From Clostridia bacterium (GTDB taxonomy: Bacteria > Bacillota > Clostridia > Christensenellales > Aristaeellaceae): DNA of 64,000 bases. Shown here in pieces: positions 26,865 to 34,016 of this stretch. The stretch spans positions 1 to 64,000 of the forward strand of contig JAFXRG010000062.1 in the NCBI GenBank assembly GCA_017526525.1, read 5' to 3'. The number at the start of each line of letters is the position of its first letter. Position 1 is the stretch's first letter. The notes below the pieces were generated by a model. It did not search any database. It was not told where the DNA came from and was given only the letters and a program-made list of their open reading frames with translations. Made by a program: the position numbers and the translations under genes.

Positions 26865-27599
26865 TCAGACGTCGTATTTTTTCAGGAGCATGTCGAGGGC
26901 TTCCCGCAGGAGGATGGCTTCCCCGATCCCTTCCTGCTTAGCGGCCCGGGCCAGGCGCTGAAGCTGGTCCTGCGTGTAATGGCTGGTTTTGGGAACCATT
27001 TTTTCCTCCCGGGCCATGGCTACGCGGTTGCCGCCGGCAGCCTTACCCCGGAAGACCGCACTGTCCGCCTTCCGGATCAGTTCCGGCGTACGGCTGGCAT
27101 CCTGGAAGGCCGTGGCCATGCCCACGGTGATACTCTGGCGCTCCCCGTCCGGGGTGGAAACCCGGAGGGAGTTTTTCATTTCATTGAGAATCAGGAAGAT
27201 ATCCTCCCGCTCCAGGTTTCCGCGGAAAATGATGCCGAACTCGTCCCCGCCGATCCGGTAAACCCTGGCGTCCCCGGGAACGCTGGCACGGATATGGCGG
27301 CCGGTTTCAATCAGCACCCGGTCCCCCTCGGCGCAGCCGAAATCCTTGTTGATGTGGTCGAAGTGATCGCTGTCGCAAAGCGCGATGACCACGATTTCGC
27401 CGGAGGCTTCCGCGTCGCTCTGCAGGATCTCCGTCAGGTCCTGCTCAAACTGATCCCCGTCCGGAAAACCCAGGGCATCGGATACAGCGGTGGTCTTTTT
27501 CACAATATGGGTACGGTTCAGGTTTTTGTGGTCTTCCATGGTAACAGGATGGGATACGGAAGCAGATGTATTCTTTTCGTTGCTTTTTGCTGGTGACAT
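26865..27599 (-). CDS. GGDEF protein with C-terminal ribbon-helix-helix-like segment
   Basis: A 244-residue soluble protein. Residues 40-195 form a GGDEF domain with an intact active loop RIGGDEF (GGDEF at 117-121) and [16 protein letters not shown] for the first metal-binding Asp. The product would be c-di-GMP or another cyclic dinucleotide. No inhibitory RxxD site precedes GGDEF. No sensor domain is present; the first 40 residues look disordered. Residues 203-243 match a CopG/ribbon-helix-helix pattern: a short strand PKTSHYT, helix [14 protein letters not shown], and helix [16 protein letters not shown]. The start has an AGGAGG site. A perfect 21-bp palindrome lies between promoter and start, so autoregulation by this protein is plausible. 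Confidence 0.85.
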   Translation of the reverse strand: MSPAKSNEKNTSASVSHPVTMEDHKNLNRTHIVKKTTAVSDALGFPDGDQFEQDLTEILQSDAEASGEIVVIALCDSDHFDHINKDFGCAEGDRVLIETGRHIRASVPGDARVYRIGGDEFGIIFRGNLEREDIFLILNEMKNSLRVSTPDGERQSITVGMATAFQDASRTPELIRKADSAVFRGKAAGGNRVAMAREEKMVPKTSHYTQDQLQRLARAAKQEGIGEAILLREALDMLLKKYDV

Positions 27600-27622
27600 A
27601 TTTCAGACCTCCTTTTTTATAA

Positions 27623-27643
27623 ATATTATTTCAGAAATAATAT
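27623..27643. repeat. Perfect 21-bp palindrome upstream of the GGDEF-RHH gene
   Basis: ATATTATTTC (27623-27632), central A, GAAATAATAT (27634-27643). It sits between the -10 box and the ribosome binding site of the GGDEF-RHH gene, where a bound repressor would block transcription. It is a candidate operator for the RHH segment. Confidence 0.6.
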
Positions 27644-27656
27644 CTGGAACAATTAT

Positions 27657-27685
27657 TTAATAACACATATTAATAAAGATGTCAA
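27657..27685 (-). promoter_or_regulatory. Promoter of the GGDEF-RHH gene
   Basis: Minus strand TTGACA (27685-27680), 17 bases, TATTAA (27662-27657). Confidence 0.75.
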
Positions 27686-27719
27686 CTGCCTGAATAAATT
27701 TTTTTGCCCGGGGCGCACG

Positions 27720-27748
27720 TTGACAGGGCAGGGGATTCGAATTATGAT
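27720..27748 (+). promoter_or_regulatory. Promoter of the GH43 gene
   Basis: TTGACA (27720-27725), 17-base spacer, TATGAT (27743-27748), 53 bases before the start codon and divergent from the GGDEF-RHH promoter. Confidence 0.75.
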
Positions 27749-27800
27749 CGGAGAAGTGAAAAAAAGCGGTGCAAACCAGAAATTCGGGGGAGGCAGAACC

Positions 27801-29219
27801 ATGAACGAAAAACAGATTGTCAATCCGTATCTTCCCAACTGGGAATATGTTCCGGACGGAGAACCGTATTGTTTCGGAGACCGGGTGTACGTTTACGGAT
27901 CCCACGATTTCTTCGGCGGGGATGTTTACTGCCCGGGAGACTATGTCTGCTGGTCAGCACCGAAGGAGGACCTGGGGAACTGGCGGTATGAAGGGGTGAT
28001 CTACCGGAAGGATCAGGATCCCCACAATACCGATCTTCAGGGAAACCTGTATGCGCCGGATGTGACGATCGGCCCGGACGGACGGTATTACCTTTATTAT
28101 GTGCTGAGCTCCTGGGGTGTGGTTTCCGTAGCGGTGGCGGATCAGCCGGCAGGCCCGTACGCGTTCTTCGGCTATGTCCATTATCCGGACGGAACGAACC
28201 TCGGCCAGAAGGAAGGGGATGAACCCCAGTTTGATCCGGGCGTGCTGACGGAGGGGGACAGAACCTACCTGTATACCGGTTTCTGCGGCCACGGGGACAA
28301 GAGCCGCCACGGCGCCATGGTGACGGTGCTGGAAAAAGATATGCTGACGGTGGCGCAGGCGCCGAGGTTTGTGGCGCCGGGCGTCATGTACAGCAAGGGA
28401 ACGGGCTTTGAGGGCCATGAGTTTTTTGAAGCGCCTTCCATCCGCAAGCGCGGGAACCTGTATTACTTTATTTATTCTTCCATCCAGTTCCATGAGCTGG
28501 CTTATGCCGTCAGCACAAGCCCGACGGAAGGCTTCCGGTACAAGGGCGTGATCATCAGCAGCTGCGACAAGGGAATAGATTCCTACAAACCCGCGGACAA
28601 ACCGATGTACTATACCGCAAACAACCACGGCAGCATGGAAAAGATCGGGGAGGACTGGTACATCTTCTATCACCGGCATACCAACGGCACAAACTACTCC
28701 CGCCAGGGGTGCTTTGAAAAAATATCTTTTAACGAAGACGGAACCGTCCGCCAGGCGGAAATGACCTCCTGCGGCAGCGTCCGTCCCCTGGAAGGGGAGG
28801 GCTACTATCCGGCCTATATTGCCTGCCATCTGTTTACGGATACGGAGGTGACCTATGTTCCCTGGTCCGGATGGATGGATGACCGGTTCCCGAAGATTAC
28901 CCAGGAAATCGAGGAAGGCGGAAAAGGCATCGGGTACATTGCGAACATGCGAAACTCCGCCACCGCCGGCTTCCGTTACTTTGACTGCAAGGGCGTGAAA
29001 AAGATCAGCATCCGCACCAAGGGATATGCCACTGGCAGGATGGAAATCCGTACCGCCTGGGACGGGGAAGCGATCGGAAGCATCCCCGTCGGATACGCCA
29101 ACGTATGGCATGATACGGAAGCGGAGATTGCCGTGCCGGACGGCGTGAACGCCCTGTACTTTACCTACGTCGGGCAGGGGCATATGCAGTTTGCGGGATT
29201 CAGCCTCAGCAGGCAGTAA
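27801..29219 (+). CDS. Glycoside hydrolase family 43 enzyme with CBM6-like tail
   Basis: A 472-residue five-bladed propeller enzyme of GH43, probably a beta-xylosidase or alpha-arabinofuranosidase acting on imported oligosaccharides. YVYGSHDFFGG holds a likely catalytic base (Asp36), NLYAPDVTIGPDGRYYLYY the modulating Asp87, and GHEFFEAPSI the likely acid Glu210. From about residue 385 a beta-rich segment (KISIRTKGYATGRMEIR to YFTYVGQGHMQFAGFSL) resembles a CBM6-type module. There is no signal peptide. ATG 27801 has GGGGGAGG 7 bases upstream. It is monocistronic with its own promoter and terminator. Exact substrate unknown. Confidence 0.9.
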   Translation: MNEKQIVNPYLPNWEYVPDGEPYCFGDRVYVYGSHDFFGGDVYCPGDYVCWSAPKEDLGNWRYEGVIYRKDQDPHNTDLQGNLYAPDVTIGPDGRYYLYYVLSSWGVVSVAVADQPAGPYAFFGYVHYPDGTNLGQKEGDEPQFDPGVLTEGDRTYLYTGFCGHGDKSRHGAMVTVLEKDMLTVAQAPRFVAPGVMYSKGTGFEGHEFFEAPSIRKRGNLYYFIYSSIQFHELAYAVSTSPTEGFRYKGVIISSCDKGIDSYKPADKPMYYTANNHGSMEKIGEDWYIFYHRHTNGTNYSRQGCFEKISFNEDGTVRQAEMTSCGSVRPLEGEGYYPAYIACHLFTDTEVTYVPWSGWMDDRFPKITQEIEEGGKGIGYIANMRNSATAGFRYFDCKGVKKISIRTKGYATGRMEIRTAWDGEAIGSIPVGYANVWHDTEAEIAVPDGVNALYFTYVGQGHMQFAGFSLSRQ

Positions 29220-29228
29220 CAACAAAAA

Positions 29229-29262
29229 AATTGCCTTCCTTATGCGGGAGGCAATCTTTTTT
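29229..29262. terminator. Terminator between GH43 and the MBL-fold gene
   Basis: ATTGCCTTCC and GGGAGGCAAT arms (one mismatch) flanked by A-run and T-run, serving converging genes. Confidence 0.8.
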
Positions 29263-29273
29263 GTGTACATCGC

Positions 29274-30089
29274 TTATTTTTTTGCGGCATCGAAAAGCAG
29301 GATCCAGTCCTTTTCCGGACAGACAACCCGGCGGGTGTCAATAGGACTGTCCATATCCGTTTTTTCCGCAGCCTGCAGGCGGTCTTCCGTCATGTAGGCC
29401 AGGAAATCCTTCAGTTCCGCGCCCGGGCGGGGCGCCGGCTGATGGGAGCAGAGAACGTTTTGAACTTCGTATCCTTCGCCTTCCAGACTGCCGAGCAGCG
29501 AAAGCATGTGGCTTCGCCACTGCCGGACCGGCAGGGAACAGGGGAACCACATCCAGGTGCAGGGGTTCCAGTCGTCCCCGGTGAGCAGCAGCCGCAGGGA
29601 AGGAATGAAAAGCACCAGGCTGCCGGCGGTATGTCCCGGAACCCGGATTGCCAGGACTTCCAGACCGCCCAGGTCAAATCCGCAGCAGGCGAAGTCCCCC
29701 AGGCTGCCGGTGTACTTCATGGGTTCCGGAAGCGGAACCGGCGCAGTCAGGAAATCCGCCGGAACGGCAAGGCCTTTGCTTTCCGCCTGACGCCGGACAT
29801 TCTGCCGCTGGGGAACATCGGTCCGGAGGCGGAATTCGTCCAGGTCCGCCGGATCCATGAGGCAGCTTTCAAACCAGCGGGCTCCCAGCACATGATCATG
29901 ATGCCCGTGGGAAAGGATCAGTTCCAGGGGCTTATCCGTCAGCGTGCGGAGAAAGGCGGCAACGTCTTCTGTGCCGTAGCCCGCATCGAAGACCAGGGCG
30001 GAGTCCTCTCCCTCGACCAGGGTAAAACTGACGCCCATGGCGTCGGTGATATGCGTCACGCCGGGAAAAGGCCGGCAGAATGTGAACAT
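29274..30089 (-). CDS. MBL-fold metallo-hydrolase
   Basis: A 271-residue metallo-beta-lactamase-fold hydrolase. The HxHxDH metal motif is SHGHHDHVLG (His61, His63, Asp65, His66). A third ligand His lies in VPGHTAGSLVLF, the bridging Asp in LLLTGDDW, and a final His in VLCSHQP. This is the glyoxalase II/lactonase-like group; the substrate cannot be read. The start has a GAGGAGG site. It is separated from the metal-resistance operon by about 86 bases containing no obvious promoter, so cotranscription is possible. Confidence 0.88.
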   Translation of the reverse strand: MFTFCRPFPGVTHITDAMGVSFTLVEGEDSALVFDAGYGTEDVAAFLRTLTDKPLELILSHGHHDHVLGARWFESCLMDPADLDEFRLRTDVPQRQNVRRQAESKGLAVPADFLTAPVPLPEPMKYTGSLGDFACCGFDLGGLEVLAIRVPGHTAGSLVLFIPSLRLLLTGDDWNPCTWMWFPCSLPVRQWRSHMLSLLGSLEGEGYEVQNVLCSHQPAPRPGAELKDFLAYMTEDRLQAAEKTDMDSPIDTRRVVCPEKDWILLFDAAKK

Positions 30090-30175
30090 GGCGGATTCCT
30101 CCTCAGCAAATACTTTTTTACGCCGGCATTGTACCACGGACGGAGGCCGGAAACCATCCGCTTTTCCGGCGGCCC

Positions 30176-30529
30176 TCAGCGGGGGCAGGAGAGCTGGGCA
30201 ATTTCCTCAATCATATGATGCAGGGCGTCGGCCTGGCTGTTGCCGGAAGCCCTGTAATAAACCTCCTTGCCTTCCCGGCGGGATTCCACCAGGCCGCAGG
30301 CCCGGAGCAGCTTCAGATGATGGGAAAGCGCCGGGCTGGACATTTCCATGATGGCGGAAAGATTCAGCAGGCATTCCTCACAATGGCACAGAAGCCAGAA
30401 CAGCTTGATCCGGGTTCCGTCACTCATGAGCTTGAACAGGTCCGCGGAGGCTGCGAATTCCTCAGGGGCGGGCATGTGGCCGAAAAGTTTTTCAGCCCGG
30501 GTGTCATGAATATGGGGAAGATGTTCCAT
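30176..30529 (-). CDS. ArsR/SmtB-family metal-sensing repressor
   Basis: A 117-residue winged-helix regulator, last gene of the metal operon. The recognition helix region is LSAIMEMSSPALSHHLKLLRACGLV followed by the wing REGKEVYYRA. A CxCxxC cluster (Cys48, Cys50, Cys53) sits just before it, as in the alpha-3 site of CadC/ArsR-type sensors. A His-rich N terminus (HLPHIHD) and a terminal Cys115 may add ligands. It would release its operator on Cd, Zn or Pb binding. The start at 30529 has GGAGGAACGG upstream, 13 bases after the ATPase stop. Confidence 0.92.
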   Translation of the reverse strand: MEHLPHIHDTRAEKLFGHMPAPEEFAASADLFKLMSDGTRIKLFWLLCHCEECLLNLSAIMEMSSPALSHHLKLLRACGLVESRREGKEVYYRASGNSQADALHHMIEEIAQLSCPR

Positions 30530-30542
30530 TTTCCGTTCCTCC

Positions 30543-32435
30543 TCAGAGTCGTCTGATGAACAGCGCGCGGATGGCATTGAGCACAGCCAGGATCATGACC
30601 CCCACGTCCGCAAAGACGGCAATCCACATATTTGCGATGCCCAGAGCCCCGAGAATCAGGCAGACGGCCTTGACCGCCAGGGCGAAAACGATGTTCTGCC
30701 GGACAATCCGCATGCATTTGCGGGCGATGCGGATGGCTTTGGGGATCTTCAGGGGATTGTCATCCATCAGGACGATGTCCGCCGCTTCGATGGCGGCGTC
30801 GGATCCCATGGCCCCCATGGCGATGCCCAGGTCCGCCCGGGTCAGCACCGGCGCGTCGTTGATCCCGTCTCCCACGAAAACCAGGACTTCCTTTGGATTC
30901 CTGGACTTCAGGAGCTCTTCCAGGAGGGAAACCTTATCCTCCGGCAGCAGGTCGCTGTATACCTGGTCCAGCCCGAGCCGGTCCGCCACCTGCCGGGCGA
31001 CCGCGTCCCGGTCTCCGGTGAGCATGACGGTCCGCCGGATTCCGGTGGCCTTCAGTTCGGCAATGGCCTCCCTGGATTCCGGCTTTTCCCGGTCGGAAAT
31101 GACGATGTGGCCCGCATAGGCGCCGTCGATGGCCATGTGAACGATGGTGCCGGTTTCATGGCAGTCCGTGAAAGAAATGCCGAGATGCTCCATGAGCCGG
31201 GCGTTTCCGCAGGCAACCTGCTTTCCGTCCACCATCACGCAGACGCCGTTTCCGCTGATTTCCTCCACCCGGGAGACCCGGGAGAGATCCGGCTTCCGGG
31301 AGCAGGCGTTCCGGATGCTTACGGCAATGGGATGGGAAGAGGAGGATTCGGCCAGGGCGGCGTACTCCAGCAGTTCCTCATCCGTCAGGGGGCTGTGGTG
31401 CACGGCGGTTACCTCAAAGCGTCCCTGGGTCAGGGTGCCTGTTTTGTCAAAAACCACGGTGCCGGCCTGGGCAAGCTTTTCCAGCCAGACAGATCCCTTG
31501 ACCAGGATTCCGGCCTTGCCGGCCCCGCCGATGCCGGCGAAGAAGGACAGGGGAATGCTGATGACCAGCGCGCAGGGGCAGGAAATGACCAGGAAAGTCA
31601 GGGCGCGGTAAATCCATTCGCCCCATTCCGGAGCTACCCCCAGGAAAAGACCGCGGACGGCGGGCGGCAGCACCGCAAGCGCCAGCGCGCCGATTACGAC
31701 TGCGGGGGTATAGTACCGGGCAAAGCGGGAAATGAAGTTTTCGGAACGGGATTTCAGGGAGGAGGCGTTTTCCACCAGTTCCAGGATCTTCGAAACGGTG
31801 GATTCCCCGAATTCCTTCGTGGTGCGGATTCGCAGGACGCCGCTCATATTCACGCAGCCGCTGATGATCTCGTCCCCGGGTTTCACATCCCGCGGAATGC
31901 TTTCGCCGGTCAGGGCCGAAGTGTTGAGGGAGGATTCCCCCTCTTCCACGATTCCGTCGATGGGAACTTTTTCCCCGGGATTCACGAGGATGATGCTTCC
32001 GACGGGAACCTGCTCCGGATCCGTTTCCTCCGGGCCGTCCGCTGTCAGCAGCCTCGCGGTGTCCGGGCGGATATCCATGAGGGCGCTGATGTTTTTCCGG
32101 CTTTTTCCAACGGCATAGCTCTGGAACAGTTCGCCGATCTGGTAAAACCACATGACGGCCACGGCTTCCACAAAGTCGCCGGTTTTCAGCAGGCCGATGG
32201 CCAGGGCACCCAGCGTTGCGACGGCCATCAGGAAGTTTTCATCGAAAACCTGGCGGTTCAGGATTCCCCGGAAGGCTTTTTTCAGGATGTCATATCCGAT
32301 GATGCCGTAGGGAACCAGATACAGGAGGAACATCGGAACGCGTCCGAGGGAATCCTCCGGAATCAGGAGAAGCCCTCCCAGCAGCAGCGCTGAGAGAAGA
32401 ATCCGGATCAGGGTTTTACGCTGTTTTCTGGTCAT
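30543..32435 (-). CDS. P1B-type heavy-metal-transporting ATPase
   Basis: Exports soft divalent metals, probably Cd/Zn/Pb, across the membrane. It is 630 residues from ATG 32435 (CAGGAGG 10 bases upstream). Eight membrane helices are expected, with CPC at 286-288 in FLVISCPCAL. The phosphorylated Asp330 is in VFDKTGTLTQG, with TGES (176-179), the SSSHPIA nucleotide motif, and GDGINDAPVL. The C-terminal helix lacks additional Cys ligands. Unlike CadA/ZntA it has no N-terminal HMA domain. A separate 72-residue HMA protein is encoded just upstream and may serve in trans. The conserved Lys near the last helix (FALAVKAVCLILG) supports Zn/Cd specificity. Confidence 0.95.
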   Translation of the reverse strand: MTRKQRKTLIRILLSALLLGGLLLIPEDSLGRVPMFLLYLVPYGIIGYDILKKAFRGILNRQVFDENFLMAVATLGALAIGLLKTGDFVEAVAVMWFYQIGELFQSYAVGKSRKNISALMDIRPDTARLLTADGPEETDPEQVPVGSIILVNPGEKVPIDGIVEEGESSLNTSALTGESIPRDVKPGDEIISGCVNMSGVLRIRTTKEFGESTVSKILELVENASSLKSRSENFISRFARYYTPAVVIGALALAVLPPAVRGLFLGVAPEWGEWIYRALTFLVISCPCALVISIPLSFFAGIGGAGKAGILVKGSVWLEKLAQAGTVVFDKTGTLTQGRFEVTAVHHSPLTDEELLEYAALAESSSSHPIAVSIRNACSRKPDLSRVSRVEEISGNGVCVMVDGKQVACGNARLMEHLGISFTDCHETGTIVHMAIDGAYAGHIVISDREKPESREAIAELKATGIRRTVMLTGDRDAVARQVADRLGLDQVYSDLLPEDKVSLLEELLKSRNPKEVLVFVGDGINDAPVLTRADLGIAMGAMGSDAAIEAADIVLMDDNPLKIPKAIRIARKCMRIVRQNIVFALAVKAVCLILGALGIANMWIAVFADVGVMILAVLNAIRALFIRRL

Positions 32436-32519
32436 GATCAGAAGCCTCCTGCCTGTGGGACAGTAAAACTTTTTTTTCACGGACGGCCCTTTGGAAGGGC
32501 CGGACAGGGAGAGGGACGG

Positions 32520-32738
32520 TTACAGATAGATTTCACAGTCGCTTTCGACCTTTTTGCAGGCTTTGACGACTTCCTTCATCACGGCGGCGGGATCCTCGTT
32601 TTCCCTGAAAGAGACGATCATTTTCTGGGTCATGAAATTGACGGTCACGGTTTCAACGCCGGAAACCCTGGCGGCAGCGCTTTCCATTTTATTGGCGCAG
32701 TTGGCGCAGTCCACTTCGATTTTGTAGGTCTTTTTCAT
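32520..32738 (-). CDS. Stand-alone HMA metal-binding protein
   Basis: A 72-residue ferredoxin-like heavy-metal-associated domain: KIEVDCANCANKME gives the CxxC site at Cys11 and Cys14, with a TVNFMTQKMIVSF strand. DCANC resembles the N-terminal domains of Zn/Cd ATPases more than the copper GMTCxxC form. As first gene of the operon, 84 bases before the ATPase, it probably delivers metal to it. It carries one further Cys near the C terminus (KACKK) and another in SDCEIYL, which could also bind metal. Confidence 0.9.
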   Translation of the reverse strand: MKKTYKIEVDCANCANKMESAAARVSGVETVTVNFMTQKMIVSFRENEDPAAVMKEVVKACKKVESDCEIYL

Positions 32739-32772
32739 GAATCCGTGCTCCTTCCGGTTTTTGAATTCAACA

Positions 32773-32790
32773 ATTAAACAATTATTTAAT
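32773..32790. promoter_or_regulatory. Candidate ArsR-family operator
   Basis: ATTAAA (32773-32778) and TTTAAT (32785-32790) form an AT-rich inverted repeat 10 bases downstream of the -10 box. That is the usual place for an ArsR/SmtB operator. Confidence 0.5.
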
Positions 32791-32800
32791 CGTCATACGT

Positions 32801-32829
32801 ATCATAGTCCGTGCTGGTTCTTCTGTCAA
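32801..32829 (-). promoter_or_regulatory. Promoter of the metal-resistance operon
   Basis: Minus strand TTGACA (32829-32824), 17 bases, TATGAT (32806-32801). Confidence 0.8.
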
Positions 32830-32938
32830 GATCCTTTCGGGAAAAAACGAAAAAAAACATTCCGGACCCGGGGATCGATTCCGCGCGGAGTCTTGAAAAA
32901 CAAAGCCCGGAAACACTTCGTCCGATCCGCGGAATTCA

Positions 32939-33016
32939 TTGACAAACAGACTTTGTTGTGACTATAATTCGTGTATTCCGTTTCCGGCCGGGTCCTGCGG
33001 GGACAGGACGGAAACG
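32939..33016 (+). promoter_or_regulatory. metQ promoter and leader stem-loop
   Basis: TTGACA (32939-32944), 18 bases, TATAAT (32963-32968). The leader then forms a bulged stem pairing CGTTTCC + GTCCTG (32979-32997) with CAGGAC + GGAAACG (33004-33016). It is too short for a SAM riboswitch and has no recognisable S-box core. The 32830-32938 stretch upstream holds no gene that I can see. Confidence 0.65.
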
Positions 33017-33037
33017 ATTGAAACGGAGGAAAAGAAA

Positions 33038-33874
33038 ATGAAGAAGATTCTTGCTCTGGTGCTGGCTCTGGTTCTGAGCCTTTCCCTGACGGCGGCTCTG
33101 GCGGACGGAGTCACTTTTGCGATTCCCAATGACGCCACCAACGAAGGCCGCGCTTTGCTTCTGCTTCAGGCGCAGGGGCTGATCACCCTGAAAGAGGACG
33201 CCGGCATCACCGCGACGGTTGCCGATATTGCCGAAAACGCTCTCGGCCTTCAGTTTGTTGAAGTGGAAGCGGCTATGGTGCCCAACGTCCTGGCGGATGT
33301 GGATTTCGGCATCATCAACGGGAACTATGCCCTGGCGGCCAGCCTGGACAAAGCCCTGCTGTATGAAAATTCCGAATCCCCCTATGTGAACGTGGTCTGC
33401 GTAAACGAAGCGAACAAGGACACCGATCTGGCCAAGGCCCTGGCGGCAGCTGTGCTGAGCCAGCAGGTGGTGGATTATTTCGCCGAAACCTATAAGGACG
33501 GTTCCGCCATTGCCACCATTGACCAGCCCACCGACGGCTACGACGCCTCCGTGGATTATGCCGCGCTGGCCGGACAGACCATCAAGGTGGCCTGCACGCT
33601 GGATCCCCACTCCTATGTGCTGGAAGTAGCCAAGAAGATCCTGGCCGAGAAGAACATCACCCTGGAGATCGTGATTGTGGACGATTATGTCACCCCCAAT
33701 ACCATGGTGGACAGCGGAGACGTGTTTGCGAACTATTTCGCGCATCAGCCCTATCAGGATGACTTCAATGCCCAGAACAACACCAAGCTGGTGACCATTG
33801 CGGGCGTTCATGTGGAGCCCATGGGCCTGTACGCCGGCAAGCAGAGCGATCTGAGCGTGCTGGGTCTGAAGTAA
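33038..33874 (+). CDS. metQ: Circularly permuted MetQ/NlpA methionine-binding protein
   Basis: A 278-residue secreted receptor. Residues 1-22 are a signal peptide without lipobox Cys. The mature protein starts with what is normally the second half of MetQ: VTFAIPNDATNEGRALLLLQ (25-44), LQFVEVEAAMVP, INGNYALAA and ESPYVNVVCV (113-122). After a linker near 158-180 it continues with the normal first half: TIKVACTLDPHSYVLEVAKK (181-200), VDDYVTPNTMV, FANYFAHQPYQDDFN, and HVEPMGLYAGKQSDLSVLGLK at the end. In ordinary MetQ the YSKK-x-SLDEL segment precedes the xVAIPNDPTN segment, so the two halves are swapped with new termini at the hinge. All lobe elements are present. metN and metI follow, which supports methionine uptake. 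Confidence 0.93.
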   Translation: MKKILALVLALVLSLSLTAALADGVTFAIPNDATNEGRALLLLQAQGLITLKEDAGITATVADIAENALGLQFVEVEAAMVPNVLADVDFGIINGNYALAASLDKALLYENSESPYVNVVCVNEANKDTDLAKALAAAVLSQQVVDYFAETYKDGSAIATIDQPTDGYDASVDYAALAGQTIKVACTLDPHSYVLEVAKKILAEKNITLEIVIVDDYVTPNTMVDSGDVFANYFAHQPYQDDFNAQNNTKLVTIAGVHVEPMGLYAGKQSDLSVLGLK

Positions 33875-33925
33875 GGCCGCATTCCCGGAGAAGGTTTTCG
33901 GGAGACAAGATGAAAAAAAACGCAG

Positions 33926-33958
33926 GGCCATCCGGGGATTTTCCCGGATGGCCTTGTT
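33926..33958 (+). terminator. Terminator between metQ and metN
   Basis: Perfect 11-bp stem (33926-33936 with 33943-33953), GATTTT loop, then TTGTT; an A-run precedes it. Confidence 0.75.
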
Positions 33959-33985
33959 GCGGCTTCAGGGGAAAACCGCTATAAT
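33957..33985 (+). promoter_or_regulatory. metNI promoter
   Basis: TTGCGG (33957-33962), 17 bases, TATAAT (33980-33985), 32 bases before metN, so the ATPase and permease can be transcribed separately from metQ. Confidence 0.65.
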
Positions 33986-34016
33986 GGGGGAAGTTTATCG
34001 GTCCGGAGGAACCTGT

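Noticed and set aside
32969..33037. SAM riboswitch or S-box before metQ
   Set aside because: The leader is under 70 bases with a single bulged stem; the multi-helix S-box core is absent.
33948..34016. A longer metN start at 33948
   Set aside because: It would begin inside the terminator/promoter region; ATG 34017 has a proper ribosome site and matches the family N terminus.
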